Shown here: piece after piece, positions 47,372-60,333 of the stretch
How positions within the stretch are numbered: position 1 is the stretch's first letter
How the letters are laid out: each line of letters begins with the position of its first letter
Origin: Apiospora phragmitis
Lineage: Eukaryota > Ascomycota > Sordariomycetes > Amphisphaeriales > Apiosporaceae
Assembly: GCA_038363925.1 (NCBI GenBank)
Contig: JAQQWL010000005.1
Coordinates: 2,604,001 to 2,668,000 of the forward strand
Direction: 5' to 3'
DNA length: 64,000 nucleotides
The notes under the pieces: model-generated
Seen by the model: the letters and a program-made list of their open reading frames with translations, nothing else
What the model was told of the DNA's origin: nothing
Database searches by the model: none
Position numbers and translations under genes: made by a program

Positions 47372-50300
47372 GGTGTATAGAGTATATTGCGCTGTATAGT
47401 CGCGACAATAGCTCCAATGGCAAAGAGTTGGGTGTTGTGGTGGGCGAGGCTCACTTTGTTTAATCAAGTGAGTTGGGGGGGGGGTGGGATTGTGAGCTCG
47501 ACGCGTTGAGTCGAATGTATGTGTTGGTTTACCCACAAGTGGTAGTTGAGTAGTAAGTGGGAGAGTGGATGCCAATGGACGCAAAGACAAGGTTGTGATA
47601 GGCTGGAGGCGGGATCCAAGTGGTTCCGCTAAGTGAGTGCCCTGCAGGCCTACTACTGTACTCCTACTGCTGCAACTGTAACTGCAACTGCACAAACGCG
47701 ACTGGGGGGCTTTGTGCGTGTGGGTATGTGAGTCTGAGTCTGAGAGTGGTCGTGTGGTGTGGTATTATGTGGTGTGCGGCTGGTCAGGGTAGAGGACGAG
47801 CCAGACACTTTACTTAGATCAACCGACAAAAGTAAATAGCGGAAGAGAAGAAGAGACGGGATTGGGGGATGGGGGTTTGTATGAGTGAAAAGGGTATGGC
47901 GCTGCCTGGTTTTGATTGATCGACCAAACAATACCGACCGACAATACGTAGGTAGTCAGAGAGAGACGATTTAGATTGCAGGCTGAAAGAATCAAGCAAC
48001 TGCTTCTATACAGTTAAGCTCCTGGCATGCAATTAACCGTCTCCACTCTCGCGTGCGTGTCGAAAAAAGGGTGATGGACAATCAGACCCAATAACCGTAG
48101 AGCGTTTTGTGTCCGAGCTGACGTGGGTGGGAGATAAGATGATCAGGTTATGTAGGTTAGGAGAGGTCAGAATCAGAGTCGCCGTGCAGTTGATGATGGT
48201 TCAGGCCGAACCATGTCAGACATGCGTAATCGACTCGGCAGAAGCTGTCAATTGCCTGCTGATCCGGACAGTCGTATTGAGTCCCGAGTCGGGAGGTGAC
48301 CGGGAATAAAAGGAGGCTGTTGCGTAGATTACGGCTGTGGTGTTGGTGGTTGGTTGGCTATAAACCAGCAAGAATGGTGGTGGTGGAAGTTGTAGATGTG
48401 TGCAAAATCAAAGTGTGGCTGATGAAAGGAGTGGAAGCGTGTGGTGTCGTGTTGCGTGTGTTGGACCGTGGAGTTGGCCAAAGGGATGAGAGGAGGTTTG
48501 GGTGGAGGGGAGGAATTGGTCCAGGAGACAAAAAAAATGGATGGAGGATGGAAGTCGGGGACTGAGAGAGAGAGGGAGGAGGGGGTCTAATCACAGTTTC
48601 GGCTACGGCACAATCAACGGAAGCGTGGGATGGAAAGGGCTGGGGGTTTGATGGCAATAATGCTTTCCTGGGGGAAAACAAACGCACTTCTATTGTTCAC
48701 CCCTTAAAGCAAAGGACCAACTTCACTTCATCACGAGAAAAACCGCCCCCGATTGTGCCTACCCAGTGGTAATCAAGTCAGGACGGTCCGCCGTAGCCGC
48801 CCTCATCTTTCAACCTCGCCTCCTCCATCTCATCCTGCCAGGGCATTAAGATAGACAATCAATGGACTCGGCATGGTAGCGTATTGCAGCATGTATAACT
48901 ACATACTGCGCTTCAAGTTAGGTGCGTCTATCAGCTACCTGATGCCGAGTCAATTCGGGGCGAGTCACGGAAATCGCGGTATGCAGGACGTCCCAGAGTC
49001 TCCCATTGCGTGCCGGGTCCTCTCATTATCGTCATCGTCCACGTCGGGCCGCATCTAGAGGTTCAGGGGCAGTATACGGAAACCCAGCCGTTGACCAGAG
49101 AAAGTGGCGGCTTGGGCAAGTCGAACGCGGATGCAACGGAATAGTGGATAGACCTATACTAGACATGTGTGCCATGGCTTGGTTGAGGTCCAATCCGATA
49201 TGAAATGGCCATGGGGATGGGCTGTGGCCGTCTTGCCTAGTTTCGGCGGCATCGAAGAAGGAAGGAATCCGAGGTGAGTGTCTATCTTTTTGGTGGAGCA
49301 CTCGATGTGGAGGGGGATCGGTCGCCGCATGAAACGCCAACTTGACCATGGCCACGCCCAAGTGACACTCGGCCTGCTTGCTCGCAATCGAGGCATTGAG
49401 TCCGTATGGGCATGTTCATATAGACAAGCCGGCATGAGGCTTGTCCTACAGACGGCTGATTGGACCAGACGAGATGCCCTCGAGGTTATCACTTGTTGCT
49501 TGGATGACACCTTGAGCCGCCATGTGCACCTTGACATCGGCAACAAGGGTGCCCATGGACACTCGACCATAAAAACCCCAAGAGAAACAGCCAGGACGTA
49601 AAAATGAGTGGTATTAAATAGTCGCTAGCATAAGATATTGGTCATTCATTTTGAGAAAGACTTGGATTCGGATATCGCAATTAACCAGCTGAGACTGCCA
49701 TCCCCAGGGCAGTAGACACGACACCCGGCTTTTGCCACCAGCTCGCTCTTACTGACGCCTGCCCGTTGTTTCCCTTTTAACCCCATCTTCGACGAGCACA
49801 CGGGAAGCCCGGCCGTCTCCTTAAAAGGGAAGACCGGTGTTATTGGCAGATAATAGACAGCTGCGTCGTAATTCCATATTCCTGTTGGACATCGGGCTCC
49901 CGACTTCTTGACCACCACTTGGGAGTTGAGAAGCGACGGTCTGCCAGTATCAATACCAACTTATGGCTCTTCTTCTCCTCTTGACAGCTACCAACCCGTT
50001 TATTATCAATCAATTAATTGTATCCTGGTTCAGAGAGTATCTTGTGTTGAATATGCGGGCAACAACAAGCTTCGGGGTGGCTACACTGGACATTACCATA
50101 CCACTGATTACTTAGCCAAACTCGTACGCCGCCCTCTAGATTGGCGATGTAGCCTGGTTTTCGACCTCAGTCTATCTTCTAACAATACAGTAGCTTACAA
50201 GTATCCTCTCTGCATTATCTATCGTAAGATCTGACCTTATTGACCCACATCATGCCGGTGAGCTAGATTCGTTGAACATGATTCGCTCAATCCGGTCTTA

Positions 50301-52010
50301 CTCGGTCATCACAGACCAGACCAGACAGACTCTAAATTGCATATGATACAGTATACTGCTCCAGTATTGGTTATCGTGGGCTGAATATAGGGATTTGTCA
50401 GTGGGAGGTAGGATTAAATCACCATGGAGTAGATGCTTTTCAGTGATGGTTCCAGTTCAGGCTGGGAGACAAGTAGGAGTTGCCATCATCAAGGTCTGGC
50501 CTGACAATGACAATGATTGCTTGAGATCACAAGAATTAGATGAACCATAACTACTTCTTGACCTTGCTACTATATATGACTGTCAGAAGTCGGCTGCTTG
50601 CTCGGAGTTCCGGGGTTGGTGGTTTGCCATGCGAAGGGAAAATGAAGACCGCGGTACAAGGCGTGCAGACTACCAACCTGTACGCTATGTTATGGCTGGT
50701 GGCATTCTGAGAATGCATGAACTCAAAGGCTCTGCCAATCCTAATATTCTGGCAGATTCTCAATTTTATTTGTGATATCCGGATAATCTGCGACAAGTCT
50801 ACATGATCCGACGCGGTGACTCTAGAGCTGGGTGTGCCAACATTCCAGCCTACATATGATGATGTGAATAACGAACGGTCAAGGACTCAATCAGGTAATT
50901 TCGCTCAAACTTCATAGAACGAAATCATGTGGATCTGCTGTACAGCCAGCGTTCTATTATGTTAGAGCCAATTGTAAAGCGCATGTCACCTTGCAAGCGG
51001 TCAAGATATTAGCCCTGCCTATCTGTGTCGGCGTACGAGGGATCGCCCCAGTAGTTGGCGTGGGATTCACCCAACACCGTCCGAGACGACTCAAAATCAC
51101 ATCCAATGCAATACATAGACTCTTTTGATATCAAATACTCCCAGGCTAGAGAATACCAATAATTTCCAACTACCCGGCGATTTCGGCCATGCCACGCGTA
51201 TCCGCCGTTTTGAGCTGTCAACTCTGCTCTACCTAGTGTTTACTCATAGTCAAAGAAACTGACGGCGCAAGTGTCTGCAATATTCGGTTTCGTCCAGACC
51301 GCACAGCACTACAGCATACACATACTCGTTCCATTATGTGAGATCCTTGTAGTATCTCGTGCCTGCCTTGCCTACGGCAAGCAGCGACAGCCCTTTTCCG
51401 ACCAACCCATCTGCAAGGAGCATAGCACGCACTGTGTACTCGACATCTCAACCTGGCTGCACCTATATCTCTACGATGGACGACCTCGGGAGAGTTGTGT
51501 CACAAAGAGCGCATTTCAGCAATATATAGCATCCGGGGCTATGAAGCACAGATAGAGCATACGATTCATCCTCTCAGAAGAGGTTCGATGTCGCGCCAAG
51601 TTCGAGAGACTTAGCTTCCATTGCCACACATACCTCGCATTGCGTAGTGTTAGTAACAAGCAAATAAGTTGTCGTCGTTTTGGGCTTCCATACTACTTGG
51701 AAACATGAACTCCGATAGACCAAATTGTGAATACAATCCACGTTAAGTAATAGGGCTCACCCCCTCCGTAACGCTATAAACAATACATTCTGTGATTGGT
51801 ATCGTACATAGCTGACTGCCTCACGGGCTGCCATACTACTCTATGTATATAGCAACTTCCCACGAGTATGTCCCCGACTTGTTGTAGAAGTCTCATTCGC
51901 GTCACCAGCACGAACTTCAAGATCTGGGTCCGTAGGCGTGCCTTCCTAGGTGGCGTCACAAAACCTGTCTTGGCCACATACCTCAGCCTGCTTCCAGATC
52001 CCACGTGACT
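47372..52010. other. Long region without a convincing gene
   Basis: About 4.6 kb. It starts with the ash1 leader/promoter, with a G10 run at 47475-47484 and GT-rich DNA. Scattered short frames lack introns or motifs. One coding-like fragment is at 49446-49556 (minus). The GC level is ordinary, with no RIP signature. Confidence 0.4.
49446..49556 (-). pseudogene. Short coding-like fragment, possibly a gene relic
   Basis: A 36-codon frame starting MGTLVADVKVHMAAQGVIQA, ending at TAG. A second coding-like stretch in another frame follows on minus (SIASKQAECHLGVAMVKLAF, about 49320-49390). I found no in-phase splice between them. Family unknown; it may be a decayed gene or chance. Confidence 0.25.
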
Positions 52011-52377
52011 TTACGAGACCCATTTGCCTACAATAAGCGTCTTGGTAGACGATCCTGAAAAGGGTGAATGGATAAGTCATATATGGATTGACTCGGGTCA
52101 CTTAGATACCACGCCAAGCGGAAACTGGGGGCTCTGGGTTCGACCTGTCCCACGGAAGGTAATAATCCATATCGAAGCTTATGGTGTGATGCTCGATTGG
52201 GATTGAACAGTATTTATCCTGAAGAGTGAAGAACTGATACCCATACATGGACACTCTAAAGCTACGAGCTCTTGGCACGGGTGAATTAAGGAGCTGCTGT
52301 TTATACTCGGCCAGAACGAGTGCTATTGTAACGTATACGTCACGAGGAGGGAATAGTATTCTGCTGCCAAGTTGCAT
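52011..52377 (-). CDS. Hypothetical small protein (two exons)
   Basis: Minus strand: exon 52110-52377 from ATG, intron 52055-52109 (GTATCT donor, TTTTCAG acceptor, 55 nt), exon 52011-52054 to TAA, 103 residues. The first exon has a natural-looking composition (VYVTIALVLAEYKQQLLNSP, then SFRVSMYGYQFFTLQDKYCS and DMDYYLPWDRSNPEPP). No domain or signal peptide is recognised. A plus-strand frame overlaps (52024-52206), so the coding strand is not certain. It could be a fragment of a larger lost gene. Confidence 0.3.
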
Positions 52378-52775
52378 GATAGTTGTGGCATACCGATACG
52401 TACGGGCAAGCAGTGGCTATTGTTGAGTAATCTGGCAACCTGGGTGGCTCGCGCTTGAGAAACGGAATGCATACTAATACCCCAGATCCCATCTCAAGCT
52501 ACAAGAATTGCTTTCGAAGAAATTCGTAAAAGCCTTGAGAGATATATAAGCAGTCAGTATAATGGCAGTCATGTGCATTTTATCTTGGGGAGCGCGAGGG
52601 CGGTTAGGGGCATACGTCCCGGCCCATGGGTCGAGTGATACTGATTAGAACCAGCAGGACCGGACATTCATTTGGTGAATTCGCATGACTATCACTGTAG
52701 CCCTTGGTGATCAGAAGTGTCAATAGGTTCACCACGCAAGCCTGCCCTAATGCTGGGGGACATGCGTGGGCCGGC

Positions 52776-53095
52776 ATGGAAAGGCAGTTCCATTTGACCT
52801 ACCCCGCCATGGCTTTAGCTGATGTTTCAGTGAGCTCGCCCTGGACGGACTGGATTGATTTCGATTCCTCCCATCAACCAAAAGCCCTAAGGATGGCCTC
52901 CCACGAATTAATCTCAGGTATCTTTGCGACATCGTTTATGATCCTAACAACACCGATGGGATGCGACTTGTGGCTAGGCCCTGGGGAGCAGGCAGCTCAG
53001 ACCCGCTTGCCTCTCTCAAGCACGCACTTGCCCTGTACAAGTACTCTGGCCTACGTCAGTTGTCCCTCAACGGTGGAAACTACCACCACGGATAG
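52776..53095 (+). pseudogene. Frameshifted gene fragment of unknown family
   Basis: The frame from ATG 52776 reads naturally to SHQPKALRMASHELISG near 52918. After that the natural reading continues one frame away (YLCDIVYDPNNTDGMRLVAR, then LALYKYSGLRQLSLNGGNYH) and stops at 53093-53095. A single missing base at about 52919 would join the two. No family is recognised. A relic or a lineage-specific gene with a frame error are both possible. Confidence 0.35.
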
Positions 53096-53849
53096 GCGCT
53101 TCTGGACTTAAACCTAAGCGCTGGTACTGGCTGTGGTGTATGTAAGGATTGTTCGATGATATGGTTGCGTTACCCTATCCTGATATCACTGAATAGGAAT
53201 AGTTATAACGCAAATACCCCTTTCTCATGCCTCAAGAGCTCTGGTGGCATATCTCCTTACGAGGAAGCCCTGCTGTCAAGATACTCAGGCGAGGCAAGCG
53301 GTACACCTCCCTTCAGTGACCGCCTATGGGCGACCACCTGCCAACGTACGCTTTTATTGCCCACGCGTTTTGTGGCAATATAACTGCTATCCTTCGTTGC
53401 GCCTACTGTAAGCTCACTCAAGACCGGCCCATATGTGACAGTCACCCGGGCAACTGTTCCTCGCCGGACTCGGGCCGTATGAACAAGCAGCGAGCCTACA
53501 GCTTGACTCCTTCCCACTTAACACTTCATATGAAATTTTGGCCAGCCTCGCCAGATAGCTGGGAGTGACACTCACATTTGTTAGCCCCTATCCAAGGTTC
53601 AAACGGATTTCGACCAAGTCCTCCGATCACAGACCAGTACGGAAGCTTTCTATAAGATGGAAAGTAGTTTTGCGAGGTCGATGTTCTGACCTGAGTTCTT
53701 TTCGTGAGCTTAAGTTCCAAGTCGGAGATGTCTACGGATGCAAACTAACCCACCCTGATTGTGGTCACTCTGGGGACAACTAGATGCAGTTATCATATCA
53801 ACCTTGTGTATCTAAAGCTCCATGACTATCACTATAGCTAGGCACATCA

Positions 53850-54017
53850 ATGTTACTGGATGCGCACCAAGTTGTTGAGACGTTCTGGGCACGACGTCGC
53901 GAATTAACCCCTCTTGCCCAGCTCCCGTTCGATAAGCGCCCCGCTGATAGCGACCCCAAGTCCGTCCGGATAGCGGCAGGCGAGGAGGACTACGCCTTCG
54001 ACTTTGCCCGGAACTGA
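53850..54017 (+). pseudogene. 55-codon coding-like fragment
   Basis: ATG frame reading MLLDAHQVVETFWARRRELT, later DKRPADSDPKSVRIAAGEED, then YAFDFARN and stop. Amino-acid composition is strongly protein-like, yet no flanking exons were found. It looks like the tail of a decayed gene. Family unknown. Confidence 0.35.
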
Positions 54018-55272
54018 CGTGGAAATCGACGCTCGAGAACACCACGTATGGCGTACGTAGCGAAGGCTTAGCAGTATATTGACCATCTGATGGAATGTCT
54101 GTCATCATGTTCAAGAGCAGGTGACGAGGGTTGTTGCGCGTCGTTGTGCGGCTGTGCTTCTGGGGTTGTCTTGGCGATTACCGCATCGGGCAAGAAGGTT
54201 GTGCAGTTGAGGTTTAGTCGTATTCGGCCCATACCGGCACGGGTTGATGATGATTTTTTAGTCATCTATACTGAGCATTGTGCATATTGCAAGAACCCGA
54301 CTGGAAGGTAATGCCCAGGAGATAATATAAGTGACCTTTATGTCCTGGCCCCCAAGCTGTCTTGCTCTTGTCGGTTGCCGCGGACTAAAACTACAGGTTG
54401 ATTGGTGGCCAATTAACCTTGGAATTTATGAACGAGGAGGCGCAGCTGCTTTCCCGACTTGCAACCAACGACATTGCGTCGCAAAGCCTGGTCCAAGTTG
54501 AGATGTGAGATGAGAAAACCACATAATAATAAGCTGAAATATATACTTACGGATACATACATGTAGGCAGCGTCAATGTTGATGGTGCCCCTAGTAGACT
54601 GTGCTCATCGAGACGCCTGGCATTGAATTGCGTATCGTGCAGACCTTTCGGAGAGAGATATTAGGTTCTGCATTAGGTAGCAGCCGCTTTATTTACATGG
54701 GATTCTGCATAAGTCGATGCATACATAACCGATACTTCAACTGTGCATGGAGATGACTGAGACGAGCGGCAAGGCGGTTCTAGAGCTAACCTTCGATGCG
54801 AGAACTGGGGTAGCACTTTGAGTGGGATCATTGGATCAATGGATCACTGGACCCTTGTACTATTTATGTATATTAAGCCTCGCACCAGTTCGCACCAAAT
54901 ACATAAAACACACGGCTGTTTGACGCCGCTCGACCAGTACCACCTTCAATCAATGCCGCAATTTGTCTCGGAGTTTCGCTAAGGTTATTCTCCTATTCTC
55001 ATCCCTCGTCGCGACAAGTGCAAAAGACCAAACCTAGGCATCAACCGCGACCGTCGTCGAGGGCGCCACCAACAACATCCCGCTACTCCGGCTCATTCAC
55101 TCGCCCCGCCGTTCGAACAAGGGGCCCTTTCTGGTGGACGGGCCTTTGCGCAACCTACCTCGCCGATCCATCAACCGCAGCTGCCTAGCTGACAACAACC
55201 CCCCGCAATCGATTGAGCCGACAGAGTTTGGACGCCAGCAACCTTCGCGATAGAGATAGACTCGGCGCCACG

Positions 55273-56933
55273 ATGAAGTCACTTAAGATGGGCAAGATGC
55301 TCGGCACCATCCGGCGCAAAGGCACCAATGGTGTGTGCTCGCAAACCACACGCTCCTCCCTGGACAGAAAACAAACCCACTAACACGCTATGCTTTGCTA
55401 GGGTCTGGCGATGATCCCCAAGGCGACGGGCCTGAAGCTGTCGCCTCCCGGGCCGTGGTATGTCAACGACCACGCATCCTTTACACCGCCGAGAACTAAT
55501 GACCTGTTGCCTCCGATAGAAATCCTTCTGCGAGTCTGGCGGCCCCGACGCCTCTGGCGATGAGGTGCTCCACCTTCCTCCTATCGTCGAATCCGCCGAG
55601 TCGTCACCTGCCGCCGCCGCAGAATGCGCGCGCCTCGTCCGCAAGTACCTGAAGAAGGACTACTGGACGAAACCATCATACCAGTATAACGCCATTATGC
55701 TGATGCGCATCCTGGCCGACAACCCGGGCCAAACCTTCACGAGGAATATGGACCAGAAGTTTGCCGATACGATGAAGGACGTGCTGCGAAACGGCCGCGA
55801 CCCGAGTGTGATGCAGATGCTTATGGAGAGCTTGAACACCTTTGAGACTACCAAGTCGTGGGACGAAGGCCTAAAACCCGTCATCGACATGTGGAAAAAG
55901 GAGAAGGACAAGGCGTCAAAAGGGGTAAGTTGCGTCTCTGATACTCTACAGGGTAATAATAGCATCGATCCTGACACATCAGCAGGGACGATACCCTCAA
56001 CCGCCCGTGGCACAGCAAGCAACGAATACGCCGCCTTTCGCATCGTCGCCGAAACCAAACCCCCATTCTCAGAATTACTTTGCACGCCAACACCAGAGTC
56101 GCAAACTACCAAACCCCGTCGAGTTGGCGAGCCGTCTGGAGGAAGCACGAACCTCGGCCAAGCTTCTCCAGCAAGTTGTCACCAATACGCCTCCAGGCGA
56201 GGTGCTGGACAATGACTTGATCAAGGAATTCGCAGATCGTTGCACAAGTGCCAGCCGGAGTGTACAAGGCTACATGTCCACCGACAACCCGACGCCTGAC
56301 AATGACACGATGGAGAGCCTGATCGATACGAATGAGCAGTTGCAGACAGCGTTGAGCTTACACCAGAGAGCCATGCTGAACGCCAGGAAACATGCCGGCT
56401 TGGGCGGGCCAGCGGAAACCCCCAGTCCTCAGGACTCGACAGGGCCACAACCCAATGGCGTTGGCTCGCACCAGCGCCCTACGCCGCCTCTGATAAACAC
56501 TGAGGATAAAGAGCTGTACGAACCGCCGTCAATGCCCCCTCGTAAAACGAACGGCAAGGGGAAGGAACGAGAATACGACAACTCAATAGCCGGGCCGTCG
56601 AGGTCGCACACCCCGAGAGCGGAGGATGACCCTTTCAAAGACCCCCAGCCGGAGAGCCATTCAAGTGGAGCCGGTGGCTCGGGATCCGCAGCGGCACCTG
56701 GTGGCTCATCGGGAGCATACCTGAACGAGGACACCCGGCTGGCCTTTGAACCCTTCCATCCGGGTTTCAACGCCACGCCGAGCTATCTTGGAAGACAAGA
56801 CAGTTCGGTCGGGGAGGAGACGATGCATGGTGCGGTCGGCGCCGAGGACCGTATGCCAGGAATTCCGGATGAAGATAACATCTCCGACACAGCGCAACAG
56901 AAGAGCAAAGGGTCGACAATGTATCGGTACTAA
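55273..56933 (+). CDS. VHS-GAT adaptor protein, Lsb5-like
   Basis: Endosomal/actin-linked trafficking adaptor; yeast Lsb5 binds ubiquitin, Arf3 and the WASP homologue Las17. Exons 55273-55330, 55402-55457, 55520-55924, 55986-56933 (introns 71, 62, 61 nt; GTGTGT, GTATGT, GTAAGT donors) give 488 residues. The start MKSLKMGKMLGTIRRKG is basic. A VHS domain spans about 40-170 (YNAIMLMRILADNPGQTFTR, DPSVMQMLMESLNTFE). After a short linker comes a GAT-like three-helix region (about 214-315; PVELASRLEEARTSAKLLQQ, IDTNEQLQTALSLHQRAMLN). A disordered Pro/Ser-rich tail follows. No gamma-adaptin ear is present, so it is not a Gga. Both short first exons are held by phase and by canonical sites. Confidence 0.87.
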
Positions 56934-59810
56934 CCAAGCGTTACTTCCTGCTACCTTCTTCCTCTTCTCCTTCTCCTGCAGCGGACCTTGAGGGTCGTTG
57001 CTGATACATAGCGTTTTTATTTTCTTGAGAAGGCTGTCAAGAAGACGGCAAGGGAGGGCAAATAAATGCGAAATTTTGCGAAGATTTCTGCCAAGCATTG
57101 CATAGGGATACCATGTTGTTTCGGCTCTGGAGTTCCCAATACCAATGAGTTTTTGCGAATTCTCTTCCTTTTTTTAATGTAACATCGCAGCATCCTATGA
57201 ATGCATACGTTCTACTTCCCTTCAGCAGAGGCTACGTGTAGTGCTATGTCCACCGCATCATGTTAGTGAGCCAGGACGAGACTCATGGCTGTCGGCGAAG
57301 TGAACTCAAGCTAGACCTTGAATAACTGGCATTCACCCCTGCTGTTTCACACAGTGCAGACCCTACACAGACTGAGGCCATCCATGTGGGACTACCCGCG
57401 GTCCGTCGACCTGTCGCGAGACTGTAGGCCAAGGCGGGCCGGGAATGGGCAGGATACATATCATGTATATGCCACGATCACTCAGTCCGACCCAAAGTGA
57501 CAAGTGGAGGCAAGCAAGTCGGTCCCGAAGCCGGATCCTGGACCGTAACAAGGGTCTCTGATCCATGAGGAGGTGCTGCAACATGACGAACAGTCTCTCT
57601 GCAAGGCAAGTGGCAAGATAAGCGAGTCCGGCGATGCTGGCCATTACGAAGAGCCCCATCGCCTATAGTACCGAGACAGTTCTTAGTTGACCGACGCAGC
57701 ATGGTTGCTTCTTATGATGGAGTCGGGTAAAGGAAATTAACAAGCGAGGGAAGGTCGAACCAGAAATGTACGGAAATCTTCTCCTCGGCGCCCAGCTACC
57801 ACTACAGTATGTAAGTAATACGACTTGACCGCTTCTCGCTACCGGTACATACGACGCTCTCAGTGTGAATACGGATCCATCTCCGGTGTTAGTCAATCAG
57901 CCCAGACAAGGGCTAGTAGATCCATATCGTGGGTATGGGTGACCACTCGCATCTCTATATTGTTTTTATCCATCGATCCATCCACCCAACGATTTTGATC
58001 TTTTTTGAATTTTTTTTACTTTCGCAACCGACGGGATGTGGTATTTACCCGCTAAGCACGCGCCTGTAACTTCGCGATGGCGCTCTGGCTTGCATGAGAC
58101 CCCGTCCTGGTTCGCCCCGAAAACTGTTCTAGAAACATGCATGATAGAAATAGCGTCCCTTTCCATGAACAAACGTCGTGGGCTGTTCCCCATCCGTACA
58201 TGGGCACATACCGTCTGTCAAGCTGAGAGCATCGCAATTTACACACAAACACATCGGGAAACACTTATGGGGCAAAGGAACGGAAGACGGAGATGGGGAA
58301 AAAGAAGAGTACTCTACTATGCATAGTAATCTGCTTGTTACCTGCCTTCAACAATACGGAAACGTGGTGTTTTTTCCCTTCTGTATCTGATCGATTTCGA
58401 TATAGCTGCTTGGTCAATGTGGGATTGTCCTTGTTTTCTGTATTTAGAACTTGAAGCTTTCCGACATTGCTGCTTTTCGGCCTCGCACATATATTGAATT
58501 CGCGTCGAGATTTGTGGCTTTCTGTGGTGTTCGCGCTGCCACGTTCTGGAACCCTGTCCGGAAAAAAGAAACTAAAGAAAGGAAACCTCTTGAGACGACC
58601 CTTCGCAGGAATTAGACGAGGAGGGCAAGCTACTTGCAGCTAGCGAAGAAGAGTTGTTGCGATTGGGTGGCGACCCGCATGCAGGGCCAAGCCAACCATG
58701 TACAGATCATGTTCGTTGTTCTGCCAATCGTAACCCAACGTCATCCATTCGCTCCTCTCTACATACCCATCATCTCATGTTGTTCTTTCTGGAAAGGAAA
58801 AAAAGGTGATTTCTTTGTTGGATGGGAAAGCCAAGCTGGAACAAGCCTACGCGGCATCGCCCATCGGCTGATGGTTCGCTTGCTGCGCTGCCTAGACATA
58901 TGTACATGTCCTCTTCCGTCTTCGAGCCAAGAAGCCAGGTCGCTAGCATGAGTGCCCCCAGCCATATTAATCTCTCACTACATGCAGATTATCGAGCGAC
59001 GGGTCTGGCTGGTATCTGAGGAGCATCCCCGCTATGTTCAGCTATTAATATTACGGTGTGTGTATACTGATATACTACACGTAACCGTGCCTCGATAAAC
59101 ATTTGATGTACTGTAAGCTAGGGGAATTGCTTAGGAGCTTTAGGGTGGGGGTGGCCCTTGTCTTTTCCCGCCCCCGTCCTGCAGGGAAGTGGGCGATTGG
59201 ATTCCCAGGCATCTGGCGCAGCGGTTTTATTCTAGATCCAACTCTTTTTAGGAATACTTGCGAAACTTCAGACTGCTTGCTTGCAGTGCCCACCAGCCAA
59301 ACGGCGGGGAGCCAGCCAATCGCGACTCAACCCTTCCGCCATTGCACCGAGTTTGATATCCGCAACTTCTGAGTGCCTCCTCGGGGGCTCCTCTTCGCCT
59401 TGGATCCTCCCAGTCGCATTTGCTCGTTCTCGTCGAGCATTTCAACATGAGTAATATGTATTATGTCCATACGAGAACTTGCGAGGCCCGGTCCTTGTTG
59501 GGGTCCCACGAGAAGGCCAACGACCCATCATACGACTGTTCGTCCCAACGTCTGGTAGTCGCAGAATGTTCCCTTTCTGATTGCTAGGTTAAGAAAGTCT
59601 TGGTGAGGCTTCCTAATACTTCTAATGAGCCCTGACTCTCTTACCGGCATACCCGCGCCGTGGTTCATACCATTCCCAGCTTAAGTTGCGTCCTTCCCTT
59701 GCCTATCCACCTGCCTGCATATTCTGCGATTCCCGTTTGTCTGATGCTCGTCCTTCCTGGCTCATGCCATACCTGATCGACGTCAACCTTATCCGATATC
59801 CCTCCTCCGC

Positions 59811-59847
59811 CTCTCTCTCTCTCTCTCTCTCTCTCGCTCTCTCTCTC
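59811..59847 (+). repeat. CT microsatellite
   Basis: (CT)n with one CG interruption, upstream of the F-box gene. Pyrimidine tracts are common just upstream of fungal transcription starts. Confidence 0.9.
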
Positions 59848-60173
59848 GAGCAGCTTTCCGTCCCGTCCCCATTTGCCATTCCGGATCCCTTCTCCGCCTG
59901 TCTAGCTGCAGGTGCTGCACGCCACAAATCTCGTTACTCTGGGCCAGTCCCCCCAGTAGCAGCTGCAGAATCTGCCACTCGTCTTTGTACGACGAGCCTC
60001 TCGTAAATTTCTCCCCATCCGGCTTAGCCTGTTCTGTCAGGTGGACGTAACAGTGCAGACTGCAGATGCCAGAACTCCTGTCTGCCGGCCACCTCGAGGC
60101 GGAATAAGTATCGTGCATAATCTCTCGCATTCCAACCAGGGTTCTTGCCAACGTCAGTCGGACACTCTGTATC

Positions 60174-60204
<31 letters not shown>

Positions 60205-60213
60205 CTCTCTCTC
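60174..60213 (+). repeat. CT microsatellite close to the F-box start
   Basis: (CT)n with one TT interruption, about 120 bp before the ATG. Confidence 0.9.
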
Positions 60214-60333
60214 CCCTCAAGGGAACCTCTCCGAGTGGTACGCGGCATCGGGCGGTTCTGAAATTATTACACATTCTTCTGTATTCGTTTTCTGTTGGTT
60301 CCTGGGTCTTCCTACCTTTTCTATTTAGTCGAC

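Larger units (their letters stand above)
52378..55272. other. Region with gene fragments, no intact gene
   Basis: About 2.9 kb upstream of the VHS-GAT gene. Two coding-like fragments (52776-53095 and 53850-54017) are described separately. The last 700 bp are the likely promoter and leader of the VHS-GAT gene. Confidence 0.4.
56934..60333. other. Intergenic region, about 3.4 kb
   Basis: Between the VHS-GAT and F-box genes. Short frames only, none with recognisable domains. The right end has two CT-dinucleotide tracts (59811-59847, 60174-60213) in the probable F-box promoter/leader. Confidence 0.5.
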
